Source of the DNA: Fabrea salina
Taxonomy: Eukaryota > Ciliophora > Heterotrichea > Heterotrichida > Fabreidae
Assembly: GCA_022984795.1 (NCBI GenBank)
Contig: JALIHJ010000035.1
Span: 124,001 to 188,000, forward strand
Length of the DNA stretch: 64,000 bases
Direction of reading: 5' to 3'
The translations under genes and the position numbers were made by a program. Below, in pieces: positions 9,155-19,210 of the stretch (position 1 is the first letter of the stretch; every line of letters starts with the position of its first letter). The notes below the pieces were generated by a model. The model ran no database searches. It was not told the origin of the DNA and saw only the letters and a list, made by a program, of their open reading frames with translations.

Positions 9155-9616
9155 ATGATGGACAACTTGGTGTACTTTGTAAAGTAAGACATAAGTAGCT
9201 TCTTCGTAGCGGACTTTTACCCAGCTTACAGGTCACTTAAAGCTTATAGAAAAGCCATAAACGTAGAAAATATAAGGTTCTGGCAGAAGTACTGGATAAT
9301 TCGGAGCTTTTTGGTGCTGCTGGAGTACTTGTTCTGGGAAAAGGTTTCGAAAATGCCTTTGATGAATTTAGTGAGGGTAGGTGTTTATGTGTTTCTAAGT
9401 ATCTTTGGAGGGGGAGAGCTGGTGTATGACTTAGCTCTGGGGCCTTTCCTTTGCAGCAACGAAGACAAAATCGACAAAGGAATTGAAAAAGGGTGGGAGT
9501 ACACTTCATTCTTTTTACGCAAAGTTTTTACTAACTTGAAAAACTGGGTTTTTAAAAAGTTCACTGAGTTCATAGCCCTAAGCTTACAAAGCAATCCTAG
9601 AAGTTCAACTGGTTAA
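9155..9616 (+). CDS. REEP/HVA22/Yop1-family ER membrane-shaping protein
   Basis: Exons 9155-9183 and 9199-9616, joined by a 15-nt intron, give 148 residues. The core follows the TB2/DP1/HVA22 pattern: FYPAYRSLKAY, then FWQKYWIIRSFLVLLEYLFW, then YDLALGPFLCSNEDKI. Two hydrophobic hairpins flank the YWI...E signature. These proteins wedge into ER tubule membranes; a reticulon, the usual partner, is coded at 56940-57479. The short first exon holds only ten codons. Without splicing the frame stops after ten codons, so the intron is needed for the domain to be complete. Confidence 0.85.
9184..9198 (+). other. 15-nt intron in the REEP-like gene
   Basis: Sequence gtaagacataagtag, phase 2; retention creates TAA at its second to fourth bases. 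A at position 10. Confidence 0.9.
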
Positions 9617-9621
9617 TTAGA

Positions 9622-10317
9622 TTAAGACTCTTCGACTTTATCAAAGGCTGTTGGCATGTAGAAGTTGTTTTCGTCCTGGTTCATAGGCAATATTGAGTTT
9701 ACTTCTGACTCAGATTTCCTCGCTTTTTCGTCTTGAATAGCAACAACTGCTGAAACTCCAAAACCAAACCAAAGAAAAACAACCACAAAGCACACAGCAA
9801 AAGAAAGTTGCAGTGCTGAGTCCCAACACAACTCAGGTTGTGAGTCACCAGGAAAGTCCTCACACTCATCTTGGATGTTAGCTAAAATCAGCACTGACAA
9901 AAAGGCAATGCAGTGCCCTAAACAACTTAGAGAAGACCAAACAAAATTAACCCAAAGTAACTTTTTCTTCAAAAAAAAAATTATCATAGTAACTAACCAA
10001 AAACAAGTAGTTACTATGGAAAGTGCTTCTAAACCTGTATAGAGATACCCTGCTGTTTCTAGGTTAGAAAACATCTTGCAGTGGCTTGAGTCATTAGTTT
10101 CGCAGTAGTTAATGACTAAATCTTTATAACTTTCTTGTTCAAAGTGGCCGTCAGTAACTTCGGTTAAGCTTCCTTTAAGCTCTAAAGCTTCAGAAAAGTA
10201 CCAACTTTCTGAAGTTAAAGTTATCATCATTAAAGCCAAAGAGGCTGAGTAAGCAAGTACAAGTACTCCCCAACACACTTTGCTGTCGAGGCAAAGAATT
10301 TTGGATTTAGTTTCCAT
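9622..10317 (-). CDS. Four-helix membrane protein of unknown function
   Basis: A 231-residue protein from the ATG at 10317; the frame stays open upstream only to a TTG. It has four hydrophobic segments at about residues 12-32, 88-112, 115-140 and 168-193. The first loop is long, with several acidic residues and a Cys pair (YCETNDSSHC), and the second outer loop has two more Cys. This is the claudin/PMP22/tetraspan-like topology (short N-terminus, large first loop), but no family signature such as W-GLW-C-C is clear. The cytosolic tail is about 40 residues and polar. The stop lies 5 bp from the REEP stop. Confidence 0.7.
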   Translation of the reverse strand: METKSKILCLDSKVCWGVLVLAYSASLALMMITLTSESWYFSEALELKGSLTEVTDGHFEQESYKDLVINYCETNDSSHCKMFSNLETAGYLYTGLEALSIVTTCFWLVTMIIFFLKKKLLWVNFVWSSLSCLGHCIAFLSVLILANIQDECEDFPGDSQPELCWDSALQLSFAVCFVVVFLWFGFGVSAVVAIQDEKARKSESEVNSILPMNQDENNFYMPTAFDKVEES

Positions 10318-10370
10318 TAAATTACGAACAGTTAGAACTGAAATGGGTTTATATTCAATAAAATTCAATA

Positions 10371-12149
10371 ATGTAATTCACATTCAGGCTGGAACCCCTA
10401 ACTTCAAAAGCAAAAAAGCGAAGGATCATACGACCCTTTACTTCGGCTAAAAACCTCCACTCCAAAAGAGACATTGGGGACCTTAAGTTTTCACCCACGC
10501 ATGCAAGCAACAATAACCTGAGACAAATCATAGAATCCTCTGACTCCCACTACTTAGCCAGAATCTGCCCCCGCCAAATCTCAATTGACAAAGAAAAACT
10601 TTACGAAGAAAACATCAAACTCAAAAAAGCCCTTAACACTTACAACAACGAAAACACCCAACTTAAAACTAGGATTTCTCAGTTGCAAAAAGAGATTGAA
10701 AAACGCCAAGAACTAGCTCCAAGACGCAACTTATCTGACAACCTTAAGTCTGCACTGAAAGAAGCCAGGGCTGACTTGAACTCTAAAGAAAAAGAACTAA
10801 ATGACCTTAAAAAGTCACTTAGGTACACCAAAATGAACGAGCTCACTGAAGAACTCCAGCAGTACAAAAATGAATGCATGCGACTTACAAACATGGTTAA
10901 TGAGCTCATAAACCAAAAAAAGGGCTCAACTGAACAGAACAACATTGAAGAAGCCATTAAGTGGTACCGTCAAAAAAATGCTGAAAAAGACCGACAAGTG
11001 CAAGAAATCATAAACGAAGAAAAAGCAAAGACCTTAACTATGTCCAACGACTTAGAGTACTACAAGTCCAGGTCTGAAGAACAAGAAAAACAGATTGAAG
11101 AACTTAAGTCCCAACTTGCAAAAGCAACCGAAGCTCCTCAAAGGGACTTGTTTGACGATGAGTCGTTTGAATCAGAAAAGTCCCAAGTAGACCAAGAGTT
11201 ACTAGATTCTTTTCTTAAGAAAATACAAGTGTTTCTGAAAGTCAAGTCTTACGAAGTGAGCAGCTGGCTTGAAAAAACAGGAATAAAAACTAAAAGCATT
11301 CTGTGTCTTGAAGACATAAAGTCAGCTTTTAAGCTAGAAGGCGTGCCTGTGAATGACCGAGAAATTCAAGTGCTCATTTCTAAGTTTGGCGAAAACAAAG
11401 AACAAATACTTGAAAGTGTTCTGGAAGAAGAACTCAAAAAAGCCTGCGAAAAATGGAACAAAGGACCAGCAAAACTAAACGAAAGCTCACAATCAGATGA
11501 GTTTCCTGAAGAGTCCCCTCAGTTACAGCCTCCAAGGCCTCCAGAAACACTCTTTGAAATAATTGAAGAACTTCAAACGCGAATAGCTTACTTCAACCAC
11601 ACTTCTTTGGAAGAGGCTTTGAACTCTTGCTTAGTAGAGCAAAACTACAACCTAGACAGCTTAGTTTCTTTGCTTTCAAAGGGGCTCTTGTACTTAGAAA
11701 ACTCTTCACAAAGGTACTCACTAGCAGCTTACTTGCTAGGAAACTTTTTGTCTATTTCAAGGTTCACTTTGCAGTCAACTTTAGTTTCTATGCTGAAAGA
11801 CTGGAAGCCTTTGCCAAGTCAGAACTACCAAAACTTAGTTAGGGAAAACCAAGGTGAGATTCTAGAGCGACTCAAAGAACTTGACACTTTGAACTCCCAA
11901 GAGTTGGACTTAGGAACAGTAGCACAGGTGCTTGAGCAGTACGGAGTAGAAAAAACCTGGGCAAAGGTGTCTCTTTACTCAATAGAAGAAAGCATGAAGA
12001 AAATTAACTACGAGTTAGCACTGAAAAATATTACAAGTGAAGTAGAAGGCTCTGAAGAAGAGGCAGTAGTACATAAAGCTTTCAGTGAAGAAGAAGAACT
12101 AAGGGAGGAAATAAGTTCTGAGGCCAGTGAATCATTTAATGTAGACTGA
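10371..12149 (+). CDS. Coiled-coil protein; start codon split by a 15-nt intron
   Basis: The coding exon 2 (10388-12149) is open but has no ATG near its start. The only upstream ATG (10371) is followed at once by TAA. Removing the 15-nt intron 10373-10387 joins AT with G and makes ATG CTG GAA, after which the frame runs for 587 residues. An in-frame TAA at 10359 excludes an earlier start. The N-terminus is basic (SKAKKRRIIRPF); long coiled coils span about 85-250; a Glu/Lys-rich region with a degenerate EF-hand-like stretch (LEDIKSAFKLEGVPVNDREI) lies near 310-330. No catalytic motif is visible. A cytoskeletal role is likely but unproven. Confidence 0.8.
10373..10387 (+). other. 15-nt intron inside the initiation codon
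   Basis: Sequence gtaattcacattcag, lying between AT and G of the initiator codon. It matches the window consensus: GTAA, A at position 10, AG end. Without splicing, translation from this ATG would stop at the next codon. Confidence 0.82.
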
Positions 12150-12165
12150 GCCTCATTTATTAAAT

Positions 12166-13431
12166 ATGAATTTGAGGGAAAACAAAGTTGCTGACATAAT
12201 TCCAAATCGTCTTTATTGGGTATCCGACAAGTTCCCTCCTAGAAACAAAGCAAACTCCTACTACTTCTGTGTTGACAAGGAACTTGTTTACAGACCCTTT
12301 AATAATGACTTCGGACCTTTAAATCTAGCTATGACACACAGATTCTGTTTAGAGCTAGAAAAACTACTGAACAACCCAGAATACAAACTATACAAAATCT
12401 ACCACTTCACCACACTAAACCCTGCCAAAAGGGCAAACGCTGCCTTTTTAATGGGGGCCTTCCAAATGATTGTGCTCAAAAGGACGGCCAGAGAAGCCTG
12501 GGCTCCTTTCACACTACTGCCAAACTTCGCAACTTTCAGAGACGCTGGTTTCGGAAGTTGCACTTATGAGTGCAGCATTTTGCACTGTTTGCAAGGCTTA
12601 GAAAAAGCCATTAAGTTTGGGTGGTACGACTACAGAACCTTCAACGTAAAGGAATACGAAATGAAGGAGAAGGTGGAAAACGGGGACATGAACTGGATAA
12701 TTCCCAATAAGTTTCTTGCCTTCAGCAGTCCTTATTCCAGCGAAGCAGATTCTAACGGACTGAAATGCTTCACTCCAGATAATTACGCGCCTATCTTTAG
12801 GGAACTCGGAATCACTACTGTAATTCGCTTAAATAAGAAAACTTACAACGAGCAGAGGTTTAAGGACTTGGGGTTCAAGCACCATGACCTGTACTTCTTA
12901 GACGGGAGTTGTCCAAGTGAAGACATAGTCAATGAGTTTTTAAGAATTGTTGAAAATGAGCCTGGGGCTATAGCAGTGCACTGCAAAGCTGGGCTTGGAA
13001 GAACTGGAACACTTATAGGTTGCTACACATTGAAGCACTACGATATTTCACCCGAAGCTTTTATAGGTTGGATTAGAATAGCTAGACCTGGAAGCGTGCT
13101 AGGACCGCAACAGCACTTTTTAACTCGCTTTAAAGTGAATAAGTCCAAAATCAAAGTAAGGGCAATGACCCTTAGTCCACAAGAAGGAAGAATTGCAACT
13201 TCAGGAGACAAAGGACAAGCACAAAGACTAGTTTCTGCAAAAAGAAAGTACCAAAAGTCCGGAAGTTTGACTCCTGACAAGTTGAGACACGACTACTCTA
13301 GGTCCCCAACTCCTAGTTCACTCAACGGCCGCAAATACAACAGAAGAGTTGTTGCTGTGCAAAACATCTTTATAGGGTCGCCTAAGCAAAACCCGGGTTC
13401 CAGAAGTTTTGTTAAAAGAGTTATAATTTAG
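12166..13431 (+). CDS. CDC14: CDC14 dual-specificity phosphatase
   Basis: A 421-residue protein. The N-terminal structural half starts IIPNRLYWVSD and includes the CDC14 sequence PFNNDFGPLNLAMTHRF. The catalytic half has FLDGSCPSEDIVNEFLRI followed by AIAVHCKAGLGRTGTLIG, with the nucleophilic Cys at residue 273 and its Arg six residues on. CDC14 removes phosphate from CDK-type pSer-Pro sites and acts in mitotic exit, cytokinesis and in some organisms at basal bodies and cilia. The C-terminal 80 residues are basic and Ser-rich. The stop is TAG. It follows the coiled-coil gene by 16 bp. Confidence 0.95.
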   Translation: MNLRENKVADIIPNRLYWVSDKFPPRNKANSYYFCVDKELVYRPFNNDFGPLNLAMTHRFCLELEKLLNNPEYKLYKIYHFTTLNPAKRANAAFLMGAFQMIVLKRTAREAWAPFTLLPNFATFRDAGFGSCTYECSILHCLQGLEKAIKFGWYDYRTFNVKEYEMKEKVENGDMNWIIPNKFLAFSSPYSSEADSNGLKCFTPDNYAPIFRELGITTVIRLNKKTYNEQRFKDLGFKHHDLYFLDGSCPSEDIVNEFLRIVENEPGAIAVHCKAGLGRTGTLIGCYTLKHYDISPEAFIGWIRIARPGSVLGPQQHFLTRFKVNKSKIKVRAMTLSPQEGRIATSGDKGQAQRLVSAKRKYQKSGSLTPDKLRHDYSRSPTPSSLNGRKYNRRVVAVQNIFIGSPKQNPGSRSFVKRVII

Positions 13432-13469
13432 TAACATCAGAAATGTCGGAATATTTGTTTGGATTATAA

Positions 13470-14132
13470 ATGTCCATCCGGCTGTTCAATTTCACTCCTA
13501 AACACTGGAGGAATGGAACTACCTTTTTGGGAAGAAGTGTGTGTTGGCTCATCGGAGAAAAAAGATACGACCGAATCAGGGTTTGGAAACGCACTATGTA
13601 CGCAGAGTGGTGGTACGTGAAACAAGAGAACTTGCACTGGCTGTACACTCAGAAGCCCGACTGGGCTAACTTCTTTGCAGTTCCTCCTAAACCTGATTCT
13701 TCGCACGGGTTTCCCTGGAAAAACACTCCTGCTAGGTACGCCCAAATTGCAGAGGACAACATTAACTCTGACGGGTATGTAGGTTGGTATACTTACATAT
13801 GGGTAGCAGCAGCCATATTGTGGAGTGCGTACATTTATGTGTGGCCTAGAAGGTGGCTCAAGTCTTACGACTTTTTGCTTGAAGACAACAAAGAAAGGAT
13901 TAGTTTTGTAGACGCCTTTATGACTTCAAACTACGATCAGATCCTTACTTATTGGTGGAACTACTGGCAGTACATCTTAACTCCACACAAGTACCACTGG
14001 TTTAGACAAAGCAGGTCTTGGCATTTTATGCCAGACTCCAAGATCCAATCCTTAACTCTTACTTTGAACAGAAGAAACACTTCTTACGACCACCACTGGA
14101 GAGGAGTTGGTTACGAAGACAACATGACTTAA
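13470..14132 (+). CDS. Aromatic-rich one-helix protein, copy A of a duplicated pair
   Basis: A 220-residue protein very rich in Trp, Tyr and His. It has no signal peptide; one likely membrane helix lies at about 105-128 (WYTYIWVAAAILWSAYIYVW). The same protein is coded again at 31778-32440; I count 37 differences over 220 ungapped positions (about 83% identity), with most changes in and around the membrane helix. Beginning and end are almost unchanged (MSIRLFNFTPKHWRNG; RNTSYDHHWRGVGYED). I do not recognise a family. The composition recalls ciliate-specific mitochondrial inner-membrane complex subunits, but this is inference. Confidence 0.8.
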   Translation: MSIRLFNFTPKHWRNGTTFLGRSVCWLIGEKRYDRIRVWKRTMYAEWWYVKQENLHWLYTQKPDWANFFAVPPKPDSSHGFPWKNTPARYAQIAEDNINSDGYVGWYTYIWVAAAILWSAYIYVWPRRWLKSYDFLLEDNKERISFVDAFMTSNYDQILTYWWNYWQYILTPHKYHWFRQSRSWHFMPDSKIQSLTLTLNRRNTSYDHHWRGVGYEDNMT

Positions 14133-14256
14133 CTGAGTCAATGTAAATACTTTAAATAACTATTCTTTTCTAAGACAAAAAACCAGAGTCCAACATTTGG
14201 GCGGTAAAAAGCTATAGTAAGATGGAAGAAGTAAGAGGGGAATAGTAGCACGAAAA

Positions 14257-17200
14257 ATGTCAACAAGTGGCGGTGATTTACCTAAGCTGTCGCGTGTACT
14301 GCGCAGCTTCACAGACATGCCCTCTCTCGAAAAACCCAATGACTTGCAAAAGGTATCAGAGGAATGCAAGGGATTGCAAAGCACTCAGGAGCTAGAGCTC
14401 TCTAAACTCATTAAGCCAAGGGAGATTCCTATCCACGGTGCCCCCTTGCCTCCTTCCAAGCGTGCTCGCTATGAGGCTGCAGTTTGCCTGCCTTCTGGCA
14501 CCTTCTCTGAACCTCTGGAATTCCCTTTGAAAACTCCTAAACTCTCTTCCAACGCCAGAAAAATCCAAAACCTTCTTTGCAGAGCTTGTGAACTTTCGGA
14601 TTCCGACGAAGACGAACGAAAAGCCGACCACGAAACTTCTGAAAAAAACACCCATCAGCAAATAGCTACTGCTTCTGAAAGTTACTTTGGAGTCCGCAGA
14701 TCAGATATCTTGGGAATCCGAAAATACGCCATAGTCCCAGAGAAGCTTCCCAAAATTTCAACTTCCTTCGAAAGTTTTAGAGCCGAACAGCTAAGTGCTT
14801 TGCTAGCGAGAGTAAGGCCCTCTGTAGTCAACAAAGTAACTACAACAGCTGCAAAAAAGATCACAGCTTCCAAAGAATACCCCAAGTTCCCCACACAGTC
14901 CAGACCCAGAACTGCCAACAAAAACGTCACAGAGAAGATGGAAACTCTTATGATAAAAAAAGCATGGAGCTTCATCATCAAAAAAGATATTCCAAAAGCC
15001 TTCAGAGGGATGCAGAAACTCAGAAGTGACATCAGAAACAACGGAAAGCGCCTTGCCCAGCTCTGCAGCAAAGAAATCCTTAAAAAAGCCAACAAAATGA
15101 ACAGAGAAGCAAAAGAAGCCAACACAAGAGCAAAGCGTCTGCAACGAGAAATGGTGAGTTACTGGAAACGCCGAGAAAGAGAAACTGCTGACATGAGAAG
15201 GAAGCGCGAAAGAGAAGAAACTGAAGCCAGAAAGAAAAGAGAAGAAGAAGAAGAAGCTGAAAGACAAAGAAAAAGACTCGAGTGGATCATGAGACAGAGC
15301 GACATTTACTCGCACTTTATGGCCCAGAAATTAGGCATAGCTCCCCCACAAACCCACACTTCAAGCATGGCTCCTCAAGAAGAAGAAAAGGTCCAAGAAA
15401 GCGTCAAAAGCATGATCAAGGACCACAGAGACCACCTCACTAAGTTCGGAGACACTGTGGACAACGAAGACCTAAAAGACATTGGACTCACAGGACTTGA
15501 CAGAGTGGACGAAAACAAGATTTTTTCAAGAATCGAAACTCCTCCTCCGAACTTCAAAGGAGAACTCAAAGAGTACCAACTAAAAGGCCTAAGGTGGCTG
15601 GACAACTTGTACGACCAAGGAATCAACGGCATCCTCGCAGACGAAATGGGACTGGGAAAAACTATACAGACCATTGCTTTGATGGCTCACTTAGCTCACA
15701 GCAAAAACCTGTGGGGGCCTTTTTTGATAGTGTGTCCTTCGTCAACTCTGCACAACTGGCAGAATGAGTTGGAGAAGTTCTGCCCTACACTAAAGGTGCT
15801 GGCTTACTGGGGACAAATGAAGGAAAGAAAGACTCTCAGAAGGTACATGCAAAACAGAAAACTCGGCAGAGAAGACTCCCCTTTCCACGTGTGCATTACT
15901 TCGTACCAACTCATCATAAGTGACGAAAAGGCCTTCCAAAAGGTTATGTGGAGGTACATGATTCTTGACGAAGCACATGCTATCAAAAACACTTCTACTC
16001 AAAGATGGAACGTCCTTTTGAAGTTCAACTCGAGAAACAAACTTCTACTTACAGGAACTCCTATCCAGAACTCTATGGCTGAACTCTGGGCCTTGCTGCA
16101 CTTTATAATGCCTAACTTGTTTGACTCCCACGAACACTTCCAAGAGTGGTTTTCTAAAGACATTGAAGCGCACTCCCAAGACTCGGGGGCTTTGAACCAG
16201 CACCAACTGCAGAGACTCCACGCAATCCTTAAGCCCTTCATGCTGCGGAGGATCAAAAAGGACGTGGAAAGCGAAATTGGCAGGAAAACTGAAATTGAGA
16301 TATTTTCTGAACTCACAGTTAGACAAAAGGTCCTTTACGAAAGAATCAAAAGCAAAGTTAACATTGGGGACCTCTTTCTTATGGCTGAAAGCAAAGCAAA
16401 CGTTGAAAACCTTATGAACTTGATTATGCAGCTGAGGAAAGTCTGCAACCACCCTGACTTGTTCGAACGAAGACCTGAAAAAACTCCAGTGACCTTTTTA
16501 GACCCTTTGCTGCAGGACGTGCAGCCTAAGTCTGGGTTCAACCAAATGCCTATAGTTAGAATCGGCAACAGAAACCCTATAAGGTACAACATTCCAAGGC
16601 TAGTGTACCAACTGTACCTAGAAACCAAAAAACTTCCCTCTGTGTACGGACCTGAGTACTTTTGGTTGTTTAGGTCACTTGGCTTGTCTTATAACGAAGG
16701 ACTCAAGTTGCTCCAAGGAGACGACATCACTAAAGGACTTTTGGTTCTGCACTACCAACTTCGTTACAAACGACTTTTAAGTTACCAAGAGTGGAACCCT
16801 CCTTTGTTTTTGAGACAATCAAAAAAACTACACCTGCATATTGCCAAAACTGTACCAATACTTGAAAACCAAATAAGTCAACGTGCAGTAGCAGCCCCAA
16901 TAGACCTAGAGTGTTCTTCAATACACTTCCACAACAACGTTCTGGGGGCATTTGTTTCTCCTGTCCTTAAAAAACTAGTACTGGGCAACAAGTTTAAACC
17001 AAGCAAAAGTTACCAAGCAGAAGGCCAAAGAGCATTGCAGTACTGCCTAGAAGAGCCTGCGTTCGTTATGGCCTCCAACGTGGACCTTCCAACGGTAGAA
17101 AAACTACTTCACGACTCAGCTAAACTCAAGGCCCTAGACAACTTACTTGTAGACTTGTACTCAGCAGGCCACCGCATACTTATATTTTGCCAAATGACAC

Positions 17201-17751
17201 GGATGCTCGACATCCTTGAAGACTACTTATACTTCCGGAACTTTTCTTTCCTAAGAATGGACGGGTCCACCAACATTTCTGATCGAAGAGACATGATTGA
17301 AGAGTTCCAGAGAAACGAAGAAATATTTGCATTTATCTTGTCAACTCGTGCAGGGGGTTTGGGAGTCAACTTAACCGCCGCAGACACAGTGATCTTCTAC
17401 GATATCGACTGGAACCCTACTATGGACGCCCAAGCTACCGACAGAGTCCACAGAATCGGCCAAAGCAAGCCTGTGGAAGTTTACAGGTTGATATGCTCAA
17501 ATACAGTTGAAGAAAGAATTCTTAAAAGAGCCAAACAAAAACAAACAGTGCAAAGCACAGTTTACGCTGGAGGAGCCTTTAAAGGAGACATTTTCAAACC
17601 TTCTGAAGTTATGGAATTGTTGCTGGACGAAAAGGAGTACGACAGTGTGCAACAGACCCAAAAGTTTATGGGAACAGCTAAAAGAGGCAAAAAGAAGAAA
17701 GAAAAGGAAGGCATTGACGTTTCCGAGATTGTCAATCAAGAGTTAAGCTAA
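14257..17751 (+). CDS. INO80: INO80-type Snf2-family chromatin remodelling ATPase
   Basis: A 1164-residue protein. Residues about 225-350 form the basic DBINO segment (FIIKKDIPKAFRGMQKLRSD...), which is specific to INO80. The ATPase follows: ADEMGLGKTIQT (Walker A, about 461-472), ILDEAHAIKN (motif II, Asp about 571), LLLTGTPIQNSMAELWALLH, LKPFMLRRIKKDVESEIG. A long insertion then separates the two RecA lobes, the family hallmark, before LRMDGSTN, LSTRAGGLGVNLTAADTVIFYD and DRVHRIGQ. INO80 enzymes usually have DEAQ; here motif II is DEAH. The enzyme slides and edits nucleosomes, and helps repair and replication. It ends 12 bp before the next gene. Confidence 0.95.
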   Translation: MSTSGGDLPKLSRVLRSFTDMPSLEKPNDLQKVSEECKGLQSTQELELSKLIKPREIPIHGAPLPPSKRARYEAAVCLPSGTFSEPLEFPLKTPKLSSNARKIQNLLCRACELSDSDEDERKADHETSEKNTHQQIATASESYFGVRRSDILGIRKYAIVPEKLPKISTSFESFRAEQLSALLARVRPSVVNKVTTTAAKKITASKEYPKFPTQSRPRTANKNVTEKMETLMIKKAWSFIIKKDIPKAFRGMQKLRSDIRNNGKRLAQLCSKEILKKANKMNREAKEANTRAKRLQREMVSYWKRRERETADMRRKREREETEARKKREEEEEAERQRKRLEWIMRQSDIYSHFMAQKLGIAPPQTHTSSMAPQEEEKVQESVKSMIKDHRDHLTKFGDTVDNEDLKDIGLTGLDRVDENKIFSRIETPPPNFKGELKEYQLKGLRWLDNLYDQGINGILADEMGLGKTIQTIALMAHLAHSKNLWGPFLIVCPSSTLHNWQNELEKFCPTLKVLAYWGQMKERKTLRRYMQNRKLGREDSPFHVCITSYQLIISDEKAFQKVMWRYMILDEAHAIKNTSTQRWNVLLKFNSRNKLLLTGTPIQNSMAELWALLHFIMPNLFDSHEHFQEWFSKDIEAHSQDSGALNQHQLQRLHAILKPFMLRRIKKDVESEIGRKTEIEIFSELTVRQKVLYERIKSKVNIGDLFLMAESKANVENLMNLIMQLRKVCNHPDLFERRPEKTPVTFLDPLLQDVQPKSGFNQMPIVRIGNRNPIRYNIPRLVYQLYLETKKLPSVYGPEYFWLFRSLGLSYNEGLKLLQGDDITKGLLVLHYQLRYKRLLSYQEWNPPLFLRQSKKLHLHIAKTVPILENQISQRAVAAPIDLECSSIHFHNNVLGAFVSPVLKKLVLGNKFKPSKSYQAEGQRALQYCLEEPAFVMASNVDLPTVEKLLHDSAKLKALDNLLVDLYSAGHRILIFCQMTRMLDILEDYLYFRNFSFLRMDGSTNISDRRDMIEEFQRNEEIFAFILSTRAGGLGVNLTAADTVIFYDIDWNPTMDAQATDRVHRIGQSKPVEVYRLICSNTVEERILKRAKQKQTVQSTVYAGGAFKGDIFKPSEVMELLLDEKEYDSVQQTQKFMGTAKRGKKKKEKEGIDVSEIVNQELS

Positions 17752-17763
17752 TGGTCTTGATAA

Positions 17764-19209
17764 ATGGAAGTAGTATCTAAAGCAACCCAGTTCACCCACA
17801 GAGTAGCTGCACACTGCAAAGGCAGAAACTTCACTTATGGGGACTTGCTAAAGCACTCCTCTTGGGTGTCACAGAAACTTTTAGGGTCTAGAAGCGACCT
17901 AAATAACGAAAGAGTAGTGTTTATTACCCCTCAAAGTTATGAATACTTGCCTTGCCAGTGGGGAATTTGGAGGGCAGGTGGAGTAGCAGTGCCTTTGTGC
18001 ACTCAGCACCCTCCTCCTGAGTGGGAATACATTATTCAGAACTCAGAAGCTTCAACAGTAGTTTGTCACTCCAGTTATTACTCCTCACTCCAGTCTCTTT
18101 GCAAAGACGTAAAACTTATTCCACTGAAGGACTTTGTGCCTGGAGAAGGAAGTGCTCAAGAGATCTCTGTAACCTCTGACTTAGAAAGACCTGCTTTAAT
18201 GATCTACACCTCAGGAACTACTGGGAAGCCCAAGGGAGTTGTAAGCACTCACGGAAACTTGTCTTCCCAAGTAAAGGCTTTGGTGGAGGCTTGGAAGTGG
18301 CAAGAAGACGACCATATTCTAGAAGTGCTTCCTTTACACCACGTGCATGGAATTATGTGTGTGCTTGCGTGTGCTAACTTTGCAGGCGCGAGGGTTACCT
18401 TTAACAGTAAGTTTGACCAAGCAAGAGTTTGGGAGGAGTTCATGGAAAAAGACCTGAATGTGTTTATGGCAGTGCCAACTATATACAACAGACTGATAGA
18501 CGAGTGGAACAACTTTGGAGAGGACATGCAGAAAAAAGCTTACCAAGCCTGTGAACGCTTTAGGTTGATGGTTTCAGGGTCAATGGCTTTACCTGAACCT
18601 ATGCTGGACAAGTGGCACAGAGTAAGTGGCCACACTTTACTTGAAAGGTACGGTATGACTGAGTGCGGAATGATACTTTCAAACCCATACGAAGGCAAAA
18701 GGAAACCTGGGTGTGTAGGGTTTCCCTTGCCTGAAGTAGAAGTGAAGTTGGACCAAGGAGAGTTGTGTGTGAAAGGGCCGAACGTTTTCAAGGGGTACTT
18801 TAACAATCCAAAAGCTACCGAAGAGGCCTTTGACCAAGAGGGCTGGTTTAAAACAGGAGACATTGCAGAAGTGGACTCGGAGGGGTATTTCAAGTTGCTT
18901 GGAAGAGCAAGTGTAGATATCATTAAAACTGGGGGTTACAAAGTTTCAGCTCTGGACATTGAGCAAACTTTGCTGAGTCACCCCCACATTAGTGAAGTCA
19001 ACGTTGTAGGAGTCCCTGACGAAGACTGGGGACAGGTTATAGGTGTTATTTTGAAAAGCAACCAAACAATTAAGTTGGAAGACCTGCAAGAGTGGAGTAA
19101 ACAGAGACTAGCTGTTTACAAAGTCCCTAGGAAACTAATTCAGTTGCAAGAAATCCCAAGAAACCAAATGGGCAAGGTCAATAAAAAAGAATTAGTTAAG
19201 TTATTCTAA
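17764..19209 (+). CDS. Acyl-CoA synthetase, ACSF3/MatB-like (malonyl- or methylmalonyl-CoA synthetase)
   Basis: A 481-residue ANL-superfamily enzyme. The P-loop YTSGTTGKPKG begins at residue 148. LPLHHVHGIMCVL and VFMAVPTIYNRL match the ACSF3/MatB branch, as does ERYGMTECGMILSNPYEG. The adenylate-binding GWFKTGDIAEVD and the hinge LLGRASVDIIKTGGYKVSALDIE are intact, and the terminal catalytic lysine is in NQMGKVNKKELV. It would activate malonate or methylmalonate to its CoA ester, for lipoic acid or fatty acid synthesis. No clear mitochondrial presequence was seen. The stop codon is separated from the ATG of the RCC1 gene by a single base. Confidence 0.85.
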   Translation: MEVVSKATQFTHRVAAHCKGRNFTYGDLLKHSSWVSQKLLGSRSDLNNERVVFITPQSYEYLPCQWGIWRAGGVAVPLCTQHPPPEWEYIIQNSEASTVVCHSSYYSSLQSLCKDVKLIPLKDFVPGEGSAQEISVTSDLERPALMIYTSGTTGKPKGVVSTHGNLSSQVKALVEAWKWQEDDHILEVLPLHHVHGIMCVLACANFAGARVTFNSKFDQARVWEEFMEKDLNVFMAVPTIYNRLIDEWNNFGEDMQKKAYQACERFRLMVSGSMALPEPMLDKWHRVSGHTLLERYGMTECGMILSNPYEGKRKPGCVGFPLPEVEVKLDQGELCVKGPNVFKGYFNNPKATEEAFDQEGWFKTGDIAEVDSEGYFKLLGRASVDIIKTGGYKVSALDIEQTLLSHPHISEVNVVGVPDEDWGQVIGVILKSNQTIKLEDLQEWSKQRLAVYKVPRKLIQLQEIPRNQMGKVNKKELVKLF

Positions 19210-19210
19210 A

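Noticed and set aside
14222-14245. ATG followed by gtaagaggggaatag, an intron-like 15-mer upstream of INO80
   Set aside because: Position 10 is G, not A, and the base triplet after it is TAG, so splicing would still give a stop. The ATG at 14257 is the start.
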